From Pseudomonas viridiflava (GTDB taxonomy: Bacteria; Pseudomonadota; Gammaproteobacteria; Pseudomonadales; Pseudomonadaceae), in NCBI RefSeq assembly GCF_900582625.1, contig NZ_UTIQ01000001.1, positions 992,001 through 1,056,000 on the forward strand: a DNA stretch of 64,000 nt, written 5' to 3'. The notes under the pieces are model-generated. The model did not search any database, was not told the DNA's origin, and was given only the letters and a program-made list of their open reading frames with translations. Both the position numbers and the translations under genes were made by a program. Below, piece by piece: positions 1 to 12,022 of the stretch. The stretch's first letter is position 1. Each line of letters opens with the position of its first letter.

Positions 1-603
1 CTGGCCAGCGTGCTGGGCATTTGGCGTAGCCGGCGCTGGGGCGAGAAACCGTTGCGCGGCACCTGGCTGGCGGTGATCGCGGCCTTGCTGGTGACCGGCG
101 TCACAGCGGCAGTGGGCGTACTGCATTTCGGCGTGAACGAAAGCTGGCAACCCTTGCACGCCAGACTCAGCCAGGCGAGCAGCCTGCTCGCCCTTCCAGC
201 CCTCGGCGTGGCGGCGCTGACGCTGGTGCGCGGCTGGCATTGGCAGCGGTTGGGGTGGTGCTGGGTGATCATCAGCCTCAGCGTTTTGTTCGAAGGTGCC
301 AAACGCTGGGGATTGCTTGGCAGCTACACACTGCTGCTCAACCTAGTCACGTTGCTGATGCTGCTTTACGCGGGCGTTACGCAAGGCGGTAAAGCGCTGC
401 CAGCGGCAGTGGTTGCGGTGACGCTGTTTATCGTCGCGGGACTGATGGTCGGCACTCAGGGAAACTTCGGGCCGCTTCTGCGGGTCGACTTGTTTCATGG
501 GCTGCTTAGCGTTGCGTATCCGCTGTTGGCCTGGTTGCTGCTGCACCTGCACGGCCGCCAGGGTGTGACAGAGGGGACACAAAAGTCGGTAAACACTTTG
601 TAA
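1..603 (+). CDS. Integral membrane protein of unknown function (5' end outside window)
   Basis: The frame is open from base 1, so the start may lie upstream; the first possible internal start is a GTG at 10. The visible 200 residues hold about six hydrophobic segments (roughly residues 21-41, 58-76, 82-100, 106-124, 129-147 and 165-182) joined by short loops and end in a polar tail. No catalytic or ligand-binding motif is recognisable. It lies on the same strand as the Sel1 gene 90 bases downstream. I do not recognise a named family; transport, sensing or a membrane module fused to something upstream are all possible. Confidence 0.7.
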   Translation: MASVLGIWRSRRWGEKPLRGTWLAVIAALLVTGVTAAVGVLHFGVNESWQPLHARLSQASSLLALPALGVAALTLVRGWHWQRLGWCWVIISLSVLFEGAKRWGLLGSYTLLLNLVTLLMLLYAGVTQGGKALPAAVVAVTLFIVAGLMVGTQGNFGPLLRVDLFHGLLSVAYPLLAWLLLHLHGRQGVTEGTQKSVNTL

Positions 604-693
604 CGGGCGCCCGGCTTATTCCATAATGCGCGGGCCGTCGCGTTCCGTCGGCCGGGCCTGGCCCGCACTGTTTGATGAGGCGTGTTGATTGTT

Positions 694-1242
694 ATGAATT
701 GCATCGGCCGCACCCTGTCCCTGGGCTGCCTGTTGCTTTTGCTGCCACTGGTTGCATCGGCGGGCGGCAACTCCTTGCTGATTCCGGCCGCTGGCCGCTG
801 TTCGCTCAACACCCTTCCTGAAGACCAGGCGGAAGCCTTGGCCTCCTGCCAGCAAGCTGCTCAAAGTGGCGACCCCGAAGCCCAATACGAACTTGGCGAG
901 TATTACTACGATGGCCAACGCACGCCGCGTGACTTGCCGCAGGCGTTAACCCTGTTCGAGCAAGCGTCGCTGCAAGGCCACGCGCAAAGCCAGTATCGGT
1001 TGGGAATGATGTTCTTCCGCGGCGAAGGCGTGCCGGCCAACAATGTGCAGGCGTATATCGTGCTGAAGATGGCGGCGGTAAACGGTGCCGAAGATGCGTT
1101 GGATACGGCCGACCAGGTCGCCGCGCAAATGCCCCGCGAGCAGTTGGAGATCGCCACGCAGGTGCTGGGGCAGATTTTTCGTAATTACTTGATTGAGTTG
1201 CAGACGGCGGACGGTGGTTCGCCGTTTGCGCCACTCCCCTAA
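694..1242 (+). CDS. Sel1-repeat (TPR-like) secreted protein
   Basis: A 182-residue protein with a Sec-type signal peptide (hydrophobic core from about residue 9, likely cleavage after ASA near residue 23). Mature residues carry Sel1-like repeats: GDPEAQYELGEYYYDG near residue 58 and GHAQSQYRLGMMFFRGEG near residue 95, followed by a partial repeat. Sel1 repeats form alpha-solenoids for protein contacts; the partner is unknown, and a periplasmic site is inferred from the signal peptide. The start is uncertain. A GAGG at 677-680 sits 13 bases before the ATG at 694 and 4 bases before an in-frame TTG at 685; GTG at 682 is also in frame. The gene converges on hemE and shares its terminator. Confidence 0.8.
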   Translation: MNCIGRTLSLGCLLLLLPLVASAGGNSLLIPAAGRCSLNTLPEDQAEALASCQQAAQSGDPEAQYELGEYYYDGQRTPRDLPQALTLFEQASLQGHAQSQYRLGMMFFRGEGVPANNVQAYIVLKMAAVNGAEDALDTADQVAAQMPREQLEIATQVLGQIFRNYLIELQTADGGSPFAPLP

Positions 1243-1244
1243 AA

Positions 1245-1269
1245 GCATCGCGGCTGAAGCCGCTCCCAT
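1245..1269. repeat. REP-like palindromic element
   Basis: On the minus strand this reads as a short GGAGCGGC-type REP: arms GCGGC and GCCGC around a TGAA loop, followed by GGGAGC-like bases in the style of dispersed Pseudomonas REP sequences. It lies just after the Sel1 stop codon and before the shared terminator. Confidence 0.5.
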
Positions 1270-1309
1270 AGGGAGTTGAGTCCTCGGCACGGTGTAATCA
1301 TCTACACAC

Positions 1310-1337
1310 AAAAAGGGCGCCTCACGGCGCCCTTTTT
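1310..1337. terminator. Bidirectional intrinsic terminator (Sel1 gene / hemE)
   Basis: A 12-bp perfect stem (AAAAAGGGCGCC with GGCGCCCTTTTT) around a TCAC loop. It has T-runs on both strands, so it can end transcripts from both convergent neighbours. Confidence 0.9.
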
Positions 1338-1352
1338 GTTTGGCCTATCACC

Positions 1353-2420
1353 TTACTGGTGATACGGCGCCGACAACTCATGCACCGCTTCCAGGAATGC
1401 ACCGGCATGGGCCGGGTTCACTTCCGGCGTGATGCCGTGACCGAGGTTGAACACGTGGCCGCTGCCCTTGCCGTAGCTGGCCAGAATGCGCGCCACTTCG
1501 TTGCGAATGGCCGCGGGCTGGGCGTAGAGCACGGTCGGATCCATGTTGCCTTGCAGCGAGACCTGCTCACCCACGCGACGGCGGGCTTCGCCGATGTCGC
1601 ACGTCCAGTCCAGGCCCAGCGCGTCGGCACCGGCGTCGGCGAGCGACTCTAGCCACAGCCCGCCGTTCTTGGTGAACAGAATCACCGGAATCTTGCGACC
1701 TTCGTGCTCTCGAATCAGACCGCTGACGATCTTTTTCATATACGCCAGCGAGAATTCCAGGTACGCCGCCGACGACAAGTTGCCGCCCCAGGTATCGAAA
1801 ATCTGCACGGCTTGGGCGCCAGCGCGGATCTGACCGTTGAGGTACTGAGTGACCGACTGCGCCAGCTTGTCGAGCAGCAGGTGCATGGCCTGCGGGTTGT
1901 CGTAAAGCATGGCCTTGGATTTGCGGAAGTCCTTGGAGGAGCCGCCTTCAACCATATAGGTCGCCAGCGTCCACGGGCTGCCAGAGAAACCAATCAACGG
2001 CACGCGGCCATTGAGAGCGCCGCGAATGGTGCGCACGGCGTCCATCACATAACCGAGGTCTTTTTCCGGATCGGGAATTGGCAGGGCTTCAACGTCGGCC
2101 AGGCTGCTGATCACCTTCTTGAAACGCGGGCCTTCGCCGGTTTCGAAGTACAGGCCTTGGCCCATGGCGTCGGGAATGGTGAGGATGTCGGAGAACAGAA
2201 TGGCCGCATCCAGTTGTGGGTAGCGGTCGAGTGGTTGAAGGGTCACTTCACAAGCGAATTGCGGGTTCTGCATCAGGCCCATGAAATCGCCGGCCTTGGC
2301 GCGGCTGGCGCGGTACTCCGGCAGGTAACGACCGGCCTGGCGCATCATCCACACCGGGGTGACATCGACAGGCTGTTTTAGCAAAGCACGTAGGAAGCGG
2401 TCGTTCTTCAGGGCGGTCAT
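1353..2420 (-). CDS. hemE: Uroporphyrinogen decarboxylase
   Basis: HemE decarboxylates the four acetate side chains of uroporphyrinogen III to give coproporphyrinogen III in cytoplasmic heme synthesis. The 355-residue product has the family length. It begins MTALKNDRF and soon shows the substrate-site signature [15 protein letters not shown], then the conserved [12 protein letters not shown] and [17 protein letters not shown] blocks. The frame stays open for 21 codons upstream, but that stretch is unlike the family and crosses leader sequence, so the ATG at 2420 is chosen. A terminator at 2482-2509 separates it from gltD, so it probably has its own promoter within about 2421-2480. Confidence 0.97.
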   Translation of the reverse strand: MTALKNDRFLRALLKQPVDVTPVWMMRQAGRYLPEYRASRAKAGDFMGLMQNPQFACEVTLQPLDRYPQLDAAILFSDILTIPDAMGQGLYFETGEGPRFKKVISSLADVEALPIPDPEKDLGYVMDAVRTIRGALNGRVPLIGFSGSPWTLATYMVEGGSSKDFRKSKAMLYDNPQAMHLLLDKLAQSVTQYLNGQIRAGAQAVQIFDTWGGNLSSAAYLEFSLAYMKKIVSGLIREHEGRKIPVILFTKNGGLWLESLADAGADALGLDWTCDIGEARRRVGEQVSLQGNMDPTVLYAQPAAIRNEVARILASYGKGSGHVFNLGHGITPEVNPAHAGAFLEAVHELSAPYHQ

Positions 2421-2481
2421 ATCATTTCCTGAGAAAAAGTAGGCAGCAAAAAAGTGCCGGCATTTTCGCAGAGCGCACAGC

Positions 2482-2509
2482 AAAAGGCACGGCGGGTGCC
2501 GTGCCTTTT
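2482..2509. terminator. Intrinsic terminator after gltBD
   Basis: A 12-bp perfect stem (AAAAGGCACGGC with GCCGTGCCTTTT) around GGGT. On the minus strand it is followed by T residues. It lies between the gltD stop and the hemE start and should end the gltBD message. Confidence 0.85.
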
Positions 2510-2540
2510 GTCTATGGAGTCAATTTGTCGCGCGCCAGAC

Positions 2541-2557
2541 GCTGTAGGAGCGGCCGG
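2541..2557. repeat. Partial REP-like sequence
   Basis: The string GCTGTAGGAGCGGCCGG matches the start of the TGTAGGAGCGGCC-type Pseudomonas REP but lacks a full second arm. It sits immediately downstream of gltD. It may be a decayed REP copy. Confidence 0.4.
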
Positions 2558-2559
2558 GA

Positions 2560-3996
<1,437 letters not shown>

Positions 3997-4012
3997 CTAC
4001 GGCAGGCGCAAA

Positions 4013-7000
4013 TTATTGTGGGTTAGCACGGGTGCTGGAGAGCAGCGACCCGAGGCTGGCGGCTTTCGGCTTGACCAGCCAGAACTTGCGCAGGTAGTCG
4101 TCCAGGTTTTCCAGGAGGTTGCGACCCCATTCGCTGGAAGTTTCCTGCACATACTCGGCCAGCACACGTTGCAAGTGGCTACGGTACGACTCCATCGACT
4201 CACCGCTGATGCGCTGGATTTCCACCAGCTCATGGTTCACGCGGTCAACGAAGGTGTTGTCCAGGTCGAGCACGTAGGCGAAACCGCCGGTCATGCCCGA
4301 ACCGAAGTTGTAGCCCGTCTTGCCCAGCACGCAGACAAAACCGCCCGTCATGTATTCGCAGCAGTGGTCGCCTGTGCCTTCCACTACGGTGTGAGCACCG
4401 GAGTTACGCACTGCGAAGCGCTCACCGGCCGTACCGGCGGCGAACAGCTTGCCGCCCGTTGCGCCGTACAGGCAGGTGTTGCCGACAATGGCGCCGTCTT
4501 GGGTTTTGAAAGCGCTATTGGCAGGCGGCACGATGACCAGCTTGCCGCCAGTCATGCCCTTGCCGACGTAGTCGTTGGCATCGCCCTGCAGATAAAGATT
4601 CAGGCCACCGGCGTTCCACACGCCGAAGCTCTGGCCTGCCGTGCCTTTGAAGCGGAAGGTGATAGGCGCTTTGGCCATGCCTTGGTTGCCATGCACACGG
4701 GCGATCTCGCCGGAAACACGGGCACCAATGGAACGGTCGCAGTTGCAAATGTCCATCTCGAACTCGGCGCCGGTCAGACCGTCGATAGCCGACTTGGCCA
4801 TGCCGACCATCTGCTCGGCCAGTTTGCCTTCGTCGAACGGCGGGTTGCGGTCGACCTGGCAGAACTGAGGTTTGTCCGCCGGAATATGGTCGCTGCCCAG
4901 CAACGGGCTGAGGTCGAGGAACTTCTGCTTGTCGGTTTCGCCCGGCAGCATTTCCAACAGATCGGTACGACCAATCAGTTGTTCAAGGCTTGCCACGCCC
5001 ACTTTCGCCAGCCACTCACGGGTTTCTTCGGCCACGAAGGTGAAGAAATTCATCACCATTTCCACGGTGCCGATGAAGTGGTCTTTGCGCAGCTTGTCGT
5101 TCTGGGTCGCGACACCGGTGGCGCAGTTGTTCAGGTGGCAAATACGCAGGTATTTGCACCCCAAGGCGATCATTGGCGCGGTGCCGAAGCCGAAGCTTTC
5201 AGCGCCAAGAATCGCGGCCTTGATCACGTCCAGACCGGTTTTCAAACCGCCGTCGGTTTGTACCCGGACCTTGCCGCGCAAGTCGTTGCCGCGCAGGGTC
5301 TGGTGGGTTTCGGCCAGGCCGAGTTCCCACGGCGCACCGGCGTACTTAATGGAGGTCAGCGGCGAAGCGCCGGTACCGCCGTCGTAGCCGGAAATGGTGA
5401 TCAGGTCGGCATAAGCCTTCGCCACGCCAGCGGCGATGGTGCCCACGCCTGCCTCAGCCACGAGTTTCACCGAAACCAGCGCCGATGGGTTGACCTGCTT
5501 GAGGTCAAAAATCAGCTGCGACAAGTCTTCGATGGAATAGATGTCGTGGTGCGGCGGTGGCGAAATCAGCGTCACGCCTGGTACCGCATAACGCAGCTTG
5601 GCGATGAGGCCGTTGACCTTGCCGCCTGGCAGCTGACCGCCCTCGCCCGGCTTGGCGCCTTGGGCAACTTTGATCTGCAGCACTTCAGCGTTCACCAGGT
5701 ATTCCGGCGTTACACCGAAACGGCCGGTGGCCACTTGCTTGATTTTTGAGCTGCGCACAGTGCCGTAACGCGCTGGGTCTTCGCCACCCTCACCGGAGTT
5801 GGAACGCGCACCGAGGCGGTTCATGGCTTCGGCGATGGCTTCGTGCGCCTCAGGCGACAAAGCACCCAGCGAAATGCCGGCAGAGTCGAAGCGCTTGAGG
5901 ATCGCTTCCAGCGGCTCGACTTGGTCGAGCGCCAACGGCGTTTCGGCTTCTTTGACTTTAAGCAGGTCGCGGATCATCGACACCGGGCGGGTGTCGACCA
6001 GCGTGGCGTATTCCTTGTACTTGGCGTAGCTGCCTTGTTGCACGGCGGCTTGCAGGGTGTTGACCACGTCCGGGTTGTAGGCGTGGTATTCACCGCCGTA
6101 CACGAACTTGAGCAAACCGCCCTGTTGAATGGCTTTGCGGTTGTTCCAGGCTTCGGCGGCCAGCAACTTCTGCTCGGCTTCGATATCGACGAAACGCGCG
6201 CCTTTGATACGGCTGGCAACGCCACGGAAGCTGAGGTTGACCACTTCTTCCGACAGGCCGACAGCTTCGAACAGCTGGGCACCGCGGTACGAAGCCACGG
6301 TAGAAATGCCCATTTTCGAAAGAATTTTCAGCAGGCCTTTGGAGATGCCTTTGCGGTAGTTCTTGAACACTTCATACAGATCGCCCAGCACTTCGCCGGT
6401 GCGGATCAAGTCGGCCAGCACTTCGTACGCCAGGTACGGATAAACCGCCGAGGCACCGAAGCCCACCAGTACCGCGAAATGGTGCGGGTCACGGGCGGTA
6501 GCGGTCTCGACCAGAATGTTGCAGTCACAACGCAGGCCTTTCTCGATCAAACGGTGATGCGCGGCGCCCACTGCCAGCGAGGCGTGGATCGGCAGCTTGC
6601 CCGGCGCGATGTTGCGGTCGGTGAGGACCAACAGGCACTTACCGCTACGAACGGCTTCTTCAGCCTGATCGGCAACGTTACGCACGGCCGCTTCCAGGCC
6701 CATGCTCTCGTCGTAGTTGAGGTCGATGACGTGACGCTCGAACCCGGGGGTGTCGAGGTTCATCAGCGAACGCCACTTGGCCGGAGAGATGACCGGCGAG
6801 CTGAGGATCACGCGGGAAGCGTGAGCCGGCGACTCTTCAAAGATGTTGCGCTCGGCGCCCAGGCAGATTTCCAGGGACATTACGATGGCTTCACGCAGCG
6901 GGTCGATCGGCGGGTTGGTGACCTGCGCGAACTGCTGGCGGAAGTAGTCGTACGTCGGGCGCACGCGCTGCGACAGCACGGCCATCGGCGTGTCATCGCC

Positions 7001-8458
7001 CATGGAGCCTACGGCTTCCTGGCCCTGCTCGGCGAGCGGACGCAGCACCTGATCACGCTCTTCAAAGGTGACCTGGAACATTTTCATGTAGTGCTTGAGC
7101 TGGTCGCTGCCATAGCTGGCGGCGCCATGGTCGTCGTCCATGGTCGCTTGAATGCGTACGGCACTCTTGCGCAGCCACTGTTTATAGGGGTGGCGCGATT
7201 TCAGGCGGCTGTCGATGTCGTCGGTATGCAGCACCTGGCCGGTCTCGGTGTCCACGGCCAGCACTTGACCCGGACCGACACGGCCTTTGGCAATGACGTC
7301 TTCCGGCTTGTAATCCCACACGCCGATTTCCGAGGCGATGGTGATGTAGCCGTTGTTGGTAGTGACCCAACGCGCCGGACGCAGACCGTTACGGTCGAGC
7401 AGGCACACCGCGTAGCGGCCATCGGTCAGCACCACGCCAGCCGGACCATCCCACGGCTCCATGTGCATGGAGTTGTATTCGTAGAAGGCACGCAGGTCGG
7501 CGTCCATGGTTTCGACGTTCTGCCATGCCGGCGGAATGATCATGCGGATGCCACGGAACAGGTCCATGCCACCGGTAACCATGAGCTCGAGCATGTTGTC
7601 CATGCTCGAGGAGTCGGAACCCACGCGGTTAACCAGCGGGCCCAGTTCATCCAGGTCCGGCAGTTGATCGTTGGCAAATTTGGTGCGACGGGCCAGCGCC
7701 CAGTTGCGGTTGCCGGTGATGGTGTTGATCTCGCCGTTGTGCGCCAACAGGCGGAACGGCTGGGCCAGCGGCCATTTCGGCAGGGTGTTGGTGGAGAAGC
7801 GCTGATGGAACACGCAGATGGCGGTCATCAGACGCTCGTCACCGAGGTCCGGATAGAACTGCTGCAGGTCGACCGGCATCATCAAGCCTTTATAGATGAT
7901 GGTTTTGGCCGAGAAGCTGCAGATGTAGTGGTCGGTGTCGGCGGCGTTAGCCACCGAAGAACGGCGACGGGCGCTGAACAGTTTGATCGCAAATTCCTGA
8001 TCGCTCAGGCCTTCGCCACCGATGAACACCTGCTCGATTTGCGGCAGACGCTCCAGGGCCAGACGGCCGAGAACGCTGGTGTCGATCGGCACTTTGCGCC
8101 AACCGATCAGTTGCAAGCCGGCGGCGAGAATCTCGCGGTTCATGTTCTCGCGCGCGACGTCGGCTTTGGCGGCGTCCTGGTTGAGGAACACCATGCCCAC
8201 GGCGTATTGCGCGGGCAGCTCGGCGGCGAATTGCTCGTTGGCAACGGCACGCAGGAAAGCGTCAGGCTTCTGGATCAGCAGGCCGCAGCCGTCACCTGTC
8301 TTACCGTCGGCGTTGATGCCGCCACGGTGCGTCATACAGGTCAGGGCTTCGATAGCCGTCTGCAGCAAGTGATGACTCGCCTCGCCCTGCATATGGGCGA
8401 TCAGGCCGAAGCCGCAGTTATCCTTGAACTCATCAGGATGGTATAGACCTGCTTTCAT
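4013..8458 (-). CDS. gltB: Glutamate synthase [NADPH] large chain
   Basis: GltB transfers the glutamine amide nitrogen to 2-oxoglutarate, giving two glutamates with GltD as electron donor. The product is 1481 residues. The start at 8458 ([11 protein letters not shown]) places the nucleophile cysteine in DNCGFG at residue 15; the family removes such a short propeptide to expose an N-terminal Cys. In order come the class II amidotransferase domain (to about 430), a central domain, the FMN-binding synthase barrel with the Fe-S cysteines [12 protein letters not shown], and the GXGXG beta-helix domain with repeated GGxxxV motifs. A GTG four codons upstream is possible but less likely. A promoter is readable at 8551-8579. 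Confidence 0.97.
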   Translation of the reverse strand: MKAGLYHPDEFKDNCGFGLIAHMQGEASHHLLQTAIEALTCMTHRGGINADGKTGDGCGLLIQKPDAFLRAVANEQFAAELPAQYAVGMVFLNQDAAKADVARENMNREILAAGLQLIGWRKVPIDTSVLGRLALERLPQIEQVFIGGEGLSDQEFAIKLFSARRRSSVANAADTDHYICSFSAKTIIYKGLMMPVDLQQFYPDLGDERLMTAICVFHQRFSTNTLPKWPLAQPFRLLAHNGEINTITGNRNWALARRTKFANDQLPDLDELGPLVNRVGSDSSSMDNMLELMVTGGMDLFRGIRMIIPPAWQNVETMDADLRAFYEYNSMHMEPWDGPAGVVLTDGRYAVCLLDRNGLRPARWVTTNNGYITIASEIGVWDYKPEDVIAKGRVGPGQVLAVDTETGQVLHTDDIDSRLKSRHPYKQWLRKSAVRIQATMDDDHGAASYGSDQLKHYMKMFQVTFEERDQVLRPLAEQGQEAVGSMGDDTPMAVLSQRVRPTYDYFRQQFAQVTNPPIDPLREAIVMSLEICLGAERNIFEESPAHASRVILSSPVISPAKWRSLMNLDTPGFERHVIDLNYDESMGLEAAVRNVADQAEEAVRSGKCLLVLTDRNIAPGKLPIHASLAVGAAHHRLIEKGLRCDCNILVETATARDPHHFAVLVGFGASAVYPYLAYEVLADLIRTGEVLGDLYEVFKNYRKGISKGLLKILSKMGISTVASYRGAQLFEAVGLSEEVVNLSFRGVASRIKGARFVDIEAEQKLLAAEAWNNRKAIQQGGLLKFVYGGEYHAYNPDVVNTLQAAVQQGSYAKYKEYATLVDTRPVSMIRDLLKVKEAETPLALDQVEPLEAILKRFDSAGISLGALSPEAHEAIAEAMNRLGARSNSGEGGEDPARYGTVRSSKIKQVATGRFGVTPEYLVNAEVLQIKVAQGAKPGEGGQLPGGKVNGLIAKLRYAVPGVTLISPPPHHDIYSIEDLSQLIFDLKQVNPSALVSVKLVAEAGVGTIAAGVAKAYADLITISGYDGGTGASPLTSIKYAGAPWELGLAETHQTLRGNDLRGKVRVQTDGGLKTGLDVIKAAILGAESFGFGTAPMIALGCKYLRICHLNNCATGVATQNDKLRKDHFIGTVEMVMNFFTFVAEETREWLAKVGVASLEQLIGRTDLLEMLPGETDKQKFLDLSPLLGSDHIPADKPQFCQVDRNPPFDEGKLAEQMVGMAKSAIDGLTGAEFEMDICNCDRSIGARVSGEIARVHGNQGMAKAPITFRFKGTAGQSFGVWNAGGLNLYLQGDANDYVGKGMTGGKLVIVPPANSAFKTQDGAIVGNTCLYGATGGKLFAAGTAGERFAVRNSGAHTVVEGTGDHCCEYMTGGFVCVLGKTGYNFGSGMTGGFAYVLDLDNTFVDRVNHELVEIQRISGESMESYRSHLQRVLAEYVQETSSEWGRNLLENLDDYLRKFWLVKPKAASLGSLLSSTRANPQ

Positions 8459-8550
8459 AGGGACTCTCACCAGGCAAACTTTGATCTATTTCAAACACTT
8501 ACCGTGCGCGCAGGTCGTTGCGCCAGCTTTGCGCAGGCAAAAGGGGGGTC

Positions 8551-8579
8551 ATTGTACACAGACGAATATCAGCGAACAA
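8551..8579 (-). promoter_or_regulatory. Likely sigma-70 promoter of gltBD
   Basis: On the minus strand TTGTTC (8579-8574) is followed after exactly 17 bases by TACAAT (8556-8551), a near-consensus -10. It would start transcription about 85 bases before the gltB ATG. No other promoter in the 226-base gap looks as good. Confidence 0.55.
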
Positions 8580-8684
8580 ATGTTGAGCGGCGAAACCGCG
8601 AAACCTTATGTCGCCTTTTTATAAGAAAGTACCAGGCGGTCGTGCTAAAGACCACCCGGTCATTGCCGTCTAAGCGCGCATTGA

Positions 8685-10334
8685 TCAGCGCGCTTGAGCT
8701 TCCTGCTGAATGCTGGAGAAGGTACGCGGCCACGGCTTGCCGGCTTGCACCTTGGCAGGCAGGTTCTTGATCGCGGCCTGGGCGGCACTGCGGTTAGCGA
8801 AGCTGCCATACGTGACGACGTACAGCGGCTTGCCGTTCAAGGTTTTCTTGAAGTAGTGGTACTCGGCGCCGTTCTGACGAACAAACGCCTGCGCGGCGCT
8901 CTCCGAACCCGTACCCAATACCTGCAGCGCAAAATTGCCGCCCGCCTGACTGGCATACCAACTGCCGCCGGAGCCGCTTGCGACGGGTGCTGCGGGCTTC
9001 TCAGCCTTCGCCACAGGTTTCACTGGAGCGGCAGCAGGTTTTGCAGCCGGCGCCGCTGGCGTTGCCGGTTTGGTGGTCGGTGCCGATGCTGGCGCAGGCG
9101 TCTGTGGCTTCGCCGCCGTGGCAACGGTCGGCGCGGCTGGCGCAACAACGGGAGCGGATGGGGCGATCACGGGCGCGGCCGGGGGCGTGCTGGCAGTAGC
9201 GCCTTGCGGTGGCGCCATGCTGGTCACCGTCGGCGGAACGGCGCTGGCCGGCGGCTCGATGGCGCCGTCATCGTCGCTGTCACCCAGCCCCGACGCTTGT
9301 GCGAGCGGCTCGCGAATAACAGGCTGCGCCTGCCCTACGAGCGGCAGCGGCAAAGGCTGGTTCGAGCCAGCAAACTCCATTGCCGGCCCTTTACCGTCAG
9401 TTGGCGCCGCACCTTCGGTGGCTGGCGCGGCTCCGCTGCCCAGCGGCAACTGAGCCGTCGCTGGTGCCTCGGATTCCTGCTTGCTGCGCCCCTGCATCAT
9501 CCATGCTGCGCCGACGGCAATGGCCACAACCACCAAGGCCAGCAAATGCTTTTTCGGCAGTTTAAACGCCATACCACCCTTGGGCGCGCTGCCCCGGTTG
9601 GCCAGCATCGATTCGACCAACGTCTCCCGAGCCACCTGGTTAATTGCGCCCGGCCAGCCGGCCGACTGCTGGTGAATATCTGCCACCTGCTCATCGGTGA
9701 ACAACTCGACGCCCTGCCCCGCACCTTCCAGGCGCTGGGCCAGGTACTCGCGGGTTTCTTCTTCGCTGTACGGATCGAGCTCAATGGCGTGAAAGCGCTC
9801 TTCGCCATCAGCTAACAGCTCCAAGCGCGGCAATAAGCCAGACTCGCCGAACAGGAACACGTGAGGACGACCTTCGGCATTGCCAGCGGCCAATGCCAGC
9901 AAAGCGTCCAACGCCTCGTCGTCCAGCGACTCGGCGTCATCAATCAGCAGGTAAACCTCTTGGCCGGTCAACGACAATTGCGCGACCTGCGAGAGCAGCG
10001 ACCGAGCGTCCGCTTGCTGGACGTTCAGCCCTTGAGCAATTTGACGCATCACGCCAGCGGCATCGGTCGCACCGCGTGCGGAGAACACCACGCTATGCAC
10101 GGCCTGTTTATTGGTGCTGGCCACCAGCGCTTGACGCAACAGGGTTTTGCCGCTGCCTTGCGGCCCGCTCACCACCAGCAGCAACTGGCTGTAGCGCGCC
10201 AAGTGGTGCAGTTGGCCGAGTACCGGCTTGCGCTGCGCAGGAAAAAACTTGAAGCCTGGGACGCGAGCGGCAAAAGGGTCGTGACTGAATTGGTAGTGGC
10301 CGAGAAAGGCCTCGTCGGCGTGCAGACTGGTCAT
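8685..10334 (-). CDS. ExeA/DamX-like AAA ATPase with C-terminal SPOR domain
   Basis: A 549-residue protein in three parts. Residues 1 to about 260 form an ExeA-type AAA ATPase, with Walker A GPQGSGKT near residue 57 and Walker B-like VYLLIDDAES near 127. One transmembrane segment lies near residues 263-282. A long Pro/Ala-rich linker leads to a C-terminal SPOR domain (about 455-535). SPOR domains bind denuded septal peptidoglycan, so the protein is probably an inner-membrane cell-division factor with a cytoplasmic ATPase and periplasmic SPOR module. It follows aroB by 11 bases and ends the pil-aro operon. In enterobacteria damX likewise follows aroKB, which supports a DamX-like label; the ATPase half is more typical of pseudomonads. 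Confidence 0.88.
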   Translation of the reverse strand: MTSLHADEAFLGHYQFSHDPFAARVPGFKFFPAQRKPVLGQLHHLARYSQLLLVVSGPQGSGKTLLRQALVASTNKQAVHSVVFSARGATDAAGVMRQIAQGLNVQQADARSLLSQVAQLSLTGQEVYLLIDDAESLDDEALDALLALAAGNAEGRPHVFLFGESGLLPRLELLADGEERFHAIELDPYSEEETREYLAQRLEGAGQGVELFTDEQVADIHQQSAGWPGAINQVARETLVESMLANRGSAPKGGMAFKLPKKHLLALVVVAIAVGAAWMMQGRSKQESEAPATAQLPLGSGAAPATEGAAPTDGKGPAMEFAGSNQPLPLPLVGQAQPVIREPLAQASGLGDSDDDGAIEPPASAVPPTVTSMAPPQGATASTPPAAPVIAPSAPVVAPAAPTVATAAKPQTPAPASAPTTKPATPAAPAAKPAAAPVKPVAKAEKPAAPVASGSGGSWYASQAGGNFALQVLGTGSESAAQAFVRQNGAEYHYFKKTLNGKPLYVVTYGSFANRSAAQAAIKNLPAKVQAGKPWPRTFSSIQQEAQAR

Positions 10335-10345
10335 GTGGCTCTCAA

Positions 10346-11449
10346 TTAGTCTTCAAGGTGTTCCACCATGGCGCGGTAGTCCGCAACCAGAGTGGCATCC
10401 AAAATCTCGCGGGGAAAATCGCCTGTCACCACGGCTTCACCGATCTGGCGGAGCAGGACAAGGCGCAACCGACCGCCAAGAACTTTCTTATCGACCGCCA
10501 TATGGGTGAGAAAGTCCTCAGCGGTCATTTCTTCCGGCGGAATAACGGGCAGCCCCGCCTTCACGAACACGCGGATACCACGGTCGCGATCGGCCGTGCT
10601 GATCCAGCCAAGTCGGCAGGACATTTCGAGCGCCATTACCGTACCGGCGGCTACGGCTTCACCGTGCAACCACACGCCATAACCCATGTGGGTTTCGATG
10701 GCATGGCCAAAGGTATGGCCAAGGTTAAGCGTGGCGCGCACGCCGGACTCGCGCTCGTCAGCACCCACGACTTTGGCCTTCGCAGCACACGAGCGGGCGA
10801 TTGCTTCCGTCAAGGCGGTTTGGTCGAGGCGACGCAGCGCGCCCATATTTGCTTCGAGCCAGCTCAGGAAGGGTTCATCACAGATAAGCCCGTACTTGAT
10901 CACCTCGGCTAAACCGGCGGACAACTCACGCGGCGGCAATGTGTTGAGGGTTGCGGTATCGATGAGCACGGCGTTGGGCTGATAAAACGCGCCGACCATG
11001 TTTTTGCCTAACGGGTGATTGATGCCCGTCTTGCCGCCCACCGAAGAATCGACCTGCGACAACAACGTGGTAGGCACCTGAATAAAGTCAACTCCACGCT
11101 GGTAACAGGCCGCCGCGAAGCCCGCCATGTCGCCGATAACGCCGCCACCCAAGGCAATAACCGTGGTGCTGCGTTCGTGTCGCGCGGTCAGCAGACCATC
11201 AAAAATCAGCTGCAGCGTTTCCCACCCTTTATAAGCCTCGCCGTCCGGCAAAATAACGGTCGCTACATCAAAGCCGCTTAGCGCTTGCTTGAGGGACTCG
11301 AGATAAAGAGGAGCAACGGTTTCATTGCTGACGATGGCAACTTGCTTGCCGGCAATGTGCGGTGAAAAAAGGGCGGACTGAACCAGAAGGTTCGCACCGA
11401 TATAGATGGGATAACTACGTTCGCCCAGCTCAACCTGAAGAGTCTGCAT
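10346..11449 (-). CDS. aroB: 3-dehydroquinate synthase
   Basis: AroB cyclises DAHP to 3-dehydroquinate, the second step of the shikimate pathway, using NAD and a divalent metal. The 367 residues match the family. Visible are the NAD-site [19 protein letters not shown], the lysine/asparagine block [22 protein letters not shown], and the metal histidines in [12 protein letters not shown] and [10 protein letters not shown]. It lies 50 bases after aroK on the same strand, the usual aroKB order. Confidence 0.97.
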   Translation of the reverse strand: MQTLQVELGERSYPIYIGANLLVQSALFSPHIAGKQVAIVSNETVAPLYLESLKQALSGFDVATVILPDGEAYKGWETLQLIFDGLLTARHERSTTVIALGGGVIGDMAGFAAACYQRGVDFIQVPTTLLSQVDSSVGGKTGINHPLGKNMVGAFYQPNAVLIDTATLNTLPPRELSAGLAEVIKYGLICDEPFLSWLEANMGALRRLDQTALTEAIARSCAAKAKVVGADERESGVRATLNLGHTFGHAIETHMGYGVWLHGEAVAAGTVMALEMSCRLGWISTADRDRGIRVFVKAGLPVIPPEEMTAEDFLTHMAVDKKVLGGRLRLVLLRQIGEAVVTGDFPREILDATLVADYRAMVEHLED

Positions 11450-11499
11450 GAAGCCCCCACGAGAAAAGGGCCATAGGATAGCGCATATCGAGGCGCGCT

Positions 11500-12018
11500 T
11501 TAACGGGGATGAAGCGCCTCAAGGCGCTCCAGAATTTCCTGCACGACCATACGCGGTGGGCGCTCGTCCGTTTCGATAATCACATCCGCGATTTCCCGGT
11601 AAAGGGGGTCACGGATATGCATCAAATCGGCGAGCACTTTGCCAGGATTCGCCGTGCGAAGAAGAGGACGATTACGATCCCGCGAGGTGCGGTCTATCTG
11701 CTGATCAACCGATGTATGCAGATAGACCACGCGACCACCAGCACGCAACGCCGAGCGATTTTCCGGACGCAGCACTGCGCCACCTCCGGTTGCAAGCACG
11801 ACTCCGTCAAGCTCACAGAGCTCACCGATTACTGCTTGCTCGCGCTCACGAAAGCCAGCCTCCCCTTCAACATCGAAGATCCAGGGAATGTTGGCTCCGG
11901 TTCGCTGCTCGATTTCCTTATCAGAGTCTTTGAATGACAGCCTTAACTCTTTTGCCAGCAATCTCCCGATGGTGCTTTTCCCTGCTCCCATCGGGCCTAC
12001 AAGAATCAAATTTCGCAC
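11500..12018 (-). CDS. aroK: Shikimate kinase
   Basis: AroK phosphorylates shikimate at O3 with ATP. The 172-residue protein starts with GTG at 12018 ([15 protein letters not shown]), giving the P-loop GPMGAGKST at residues 8-16. The shikimate-binding DSDKEIE and GFREREQ blocks, the ATGGGAVLR loop and the lid arginines in RDRNRPLL all follow. It begins 5 bases after the pilQ stop, so the biosynthetic pair is co-transcribed with the pilus genes. Confidence 0.96.
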   Translation of the reverse strand: MRNLILVGPMGAGKSTIGRLLAKELRLSFKDSDKEIEQRTGANIPWIFDVEGEAGFREREQAVIGELCELDGVVLATGGGAVLRPENRSALRAGGRVVYLHTSVDQQIDRTSRDRNRPLLRTANPGKVLADLMHIRDPLYREIADVIIETDERPPRMVVQEILERLEALHPR

Positions 12019-12022
12019 AGAT

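Noticed and set aside
5843..8446. Long plus-strand open frame opposite gltB (867 codons)
   Set aside because: It is the complement of the highly conserved gltB coding sequence, has no ribosome site or domain, and is a by-product of GC-rich codon bias. The same holds for the frames at 3896-5749, 2683-4026 and 12704-14167.
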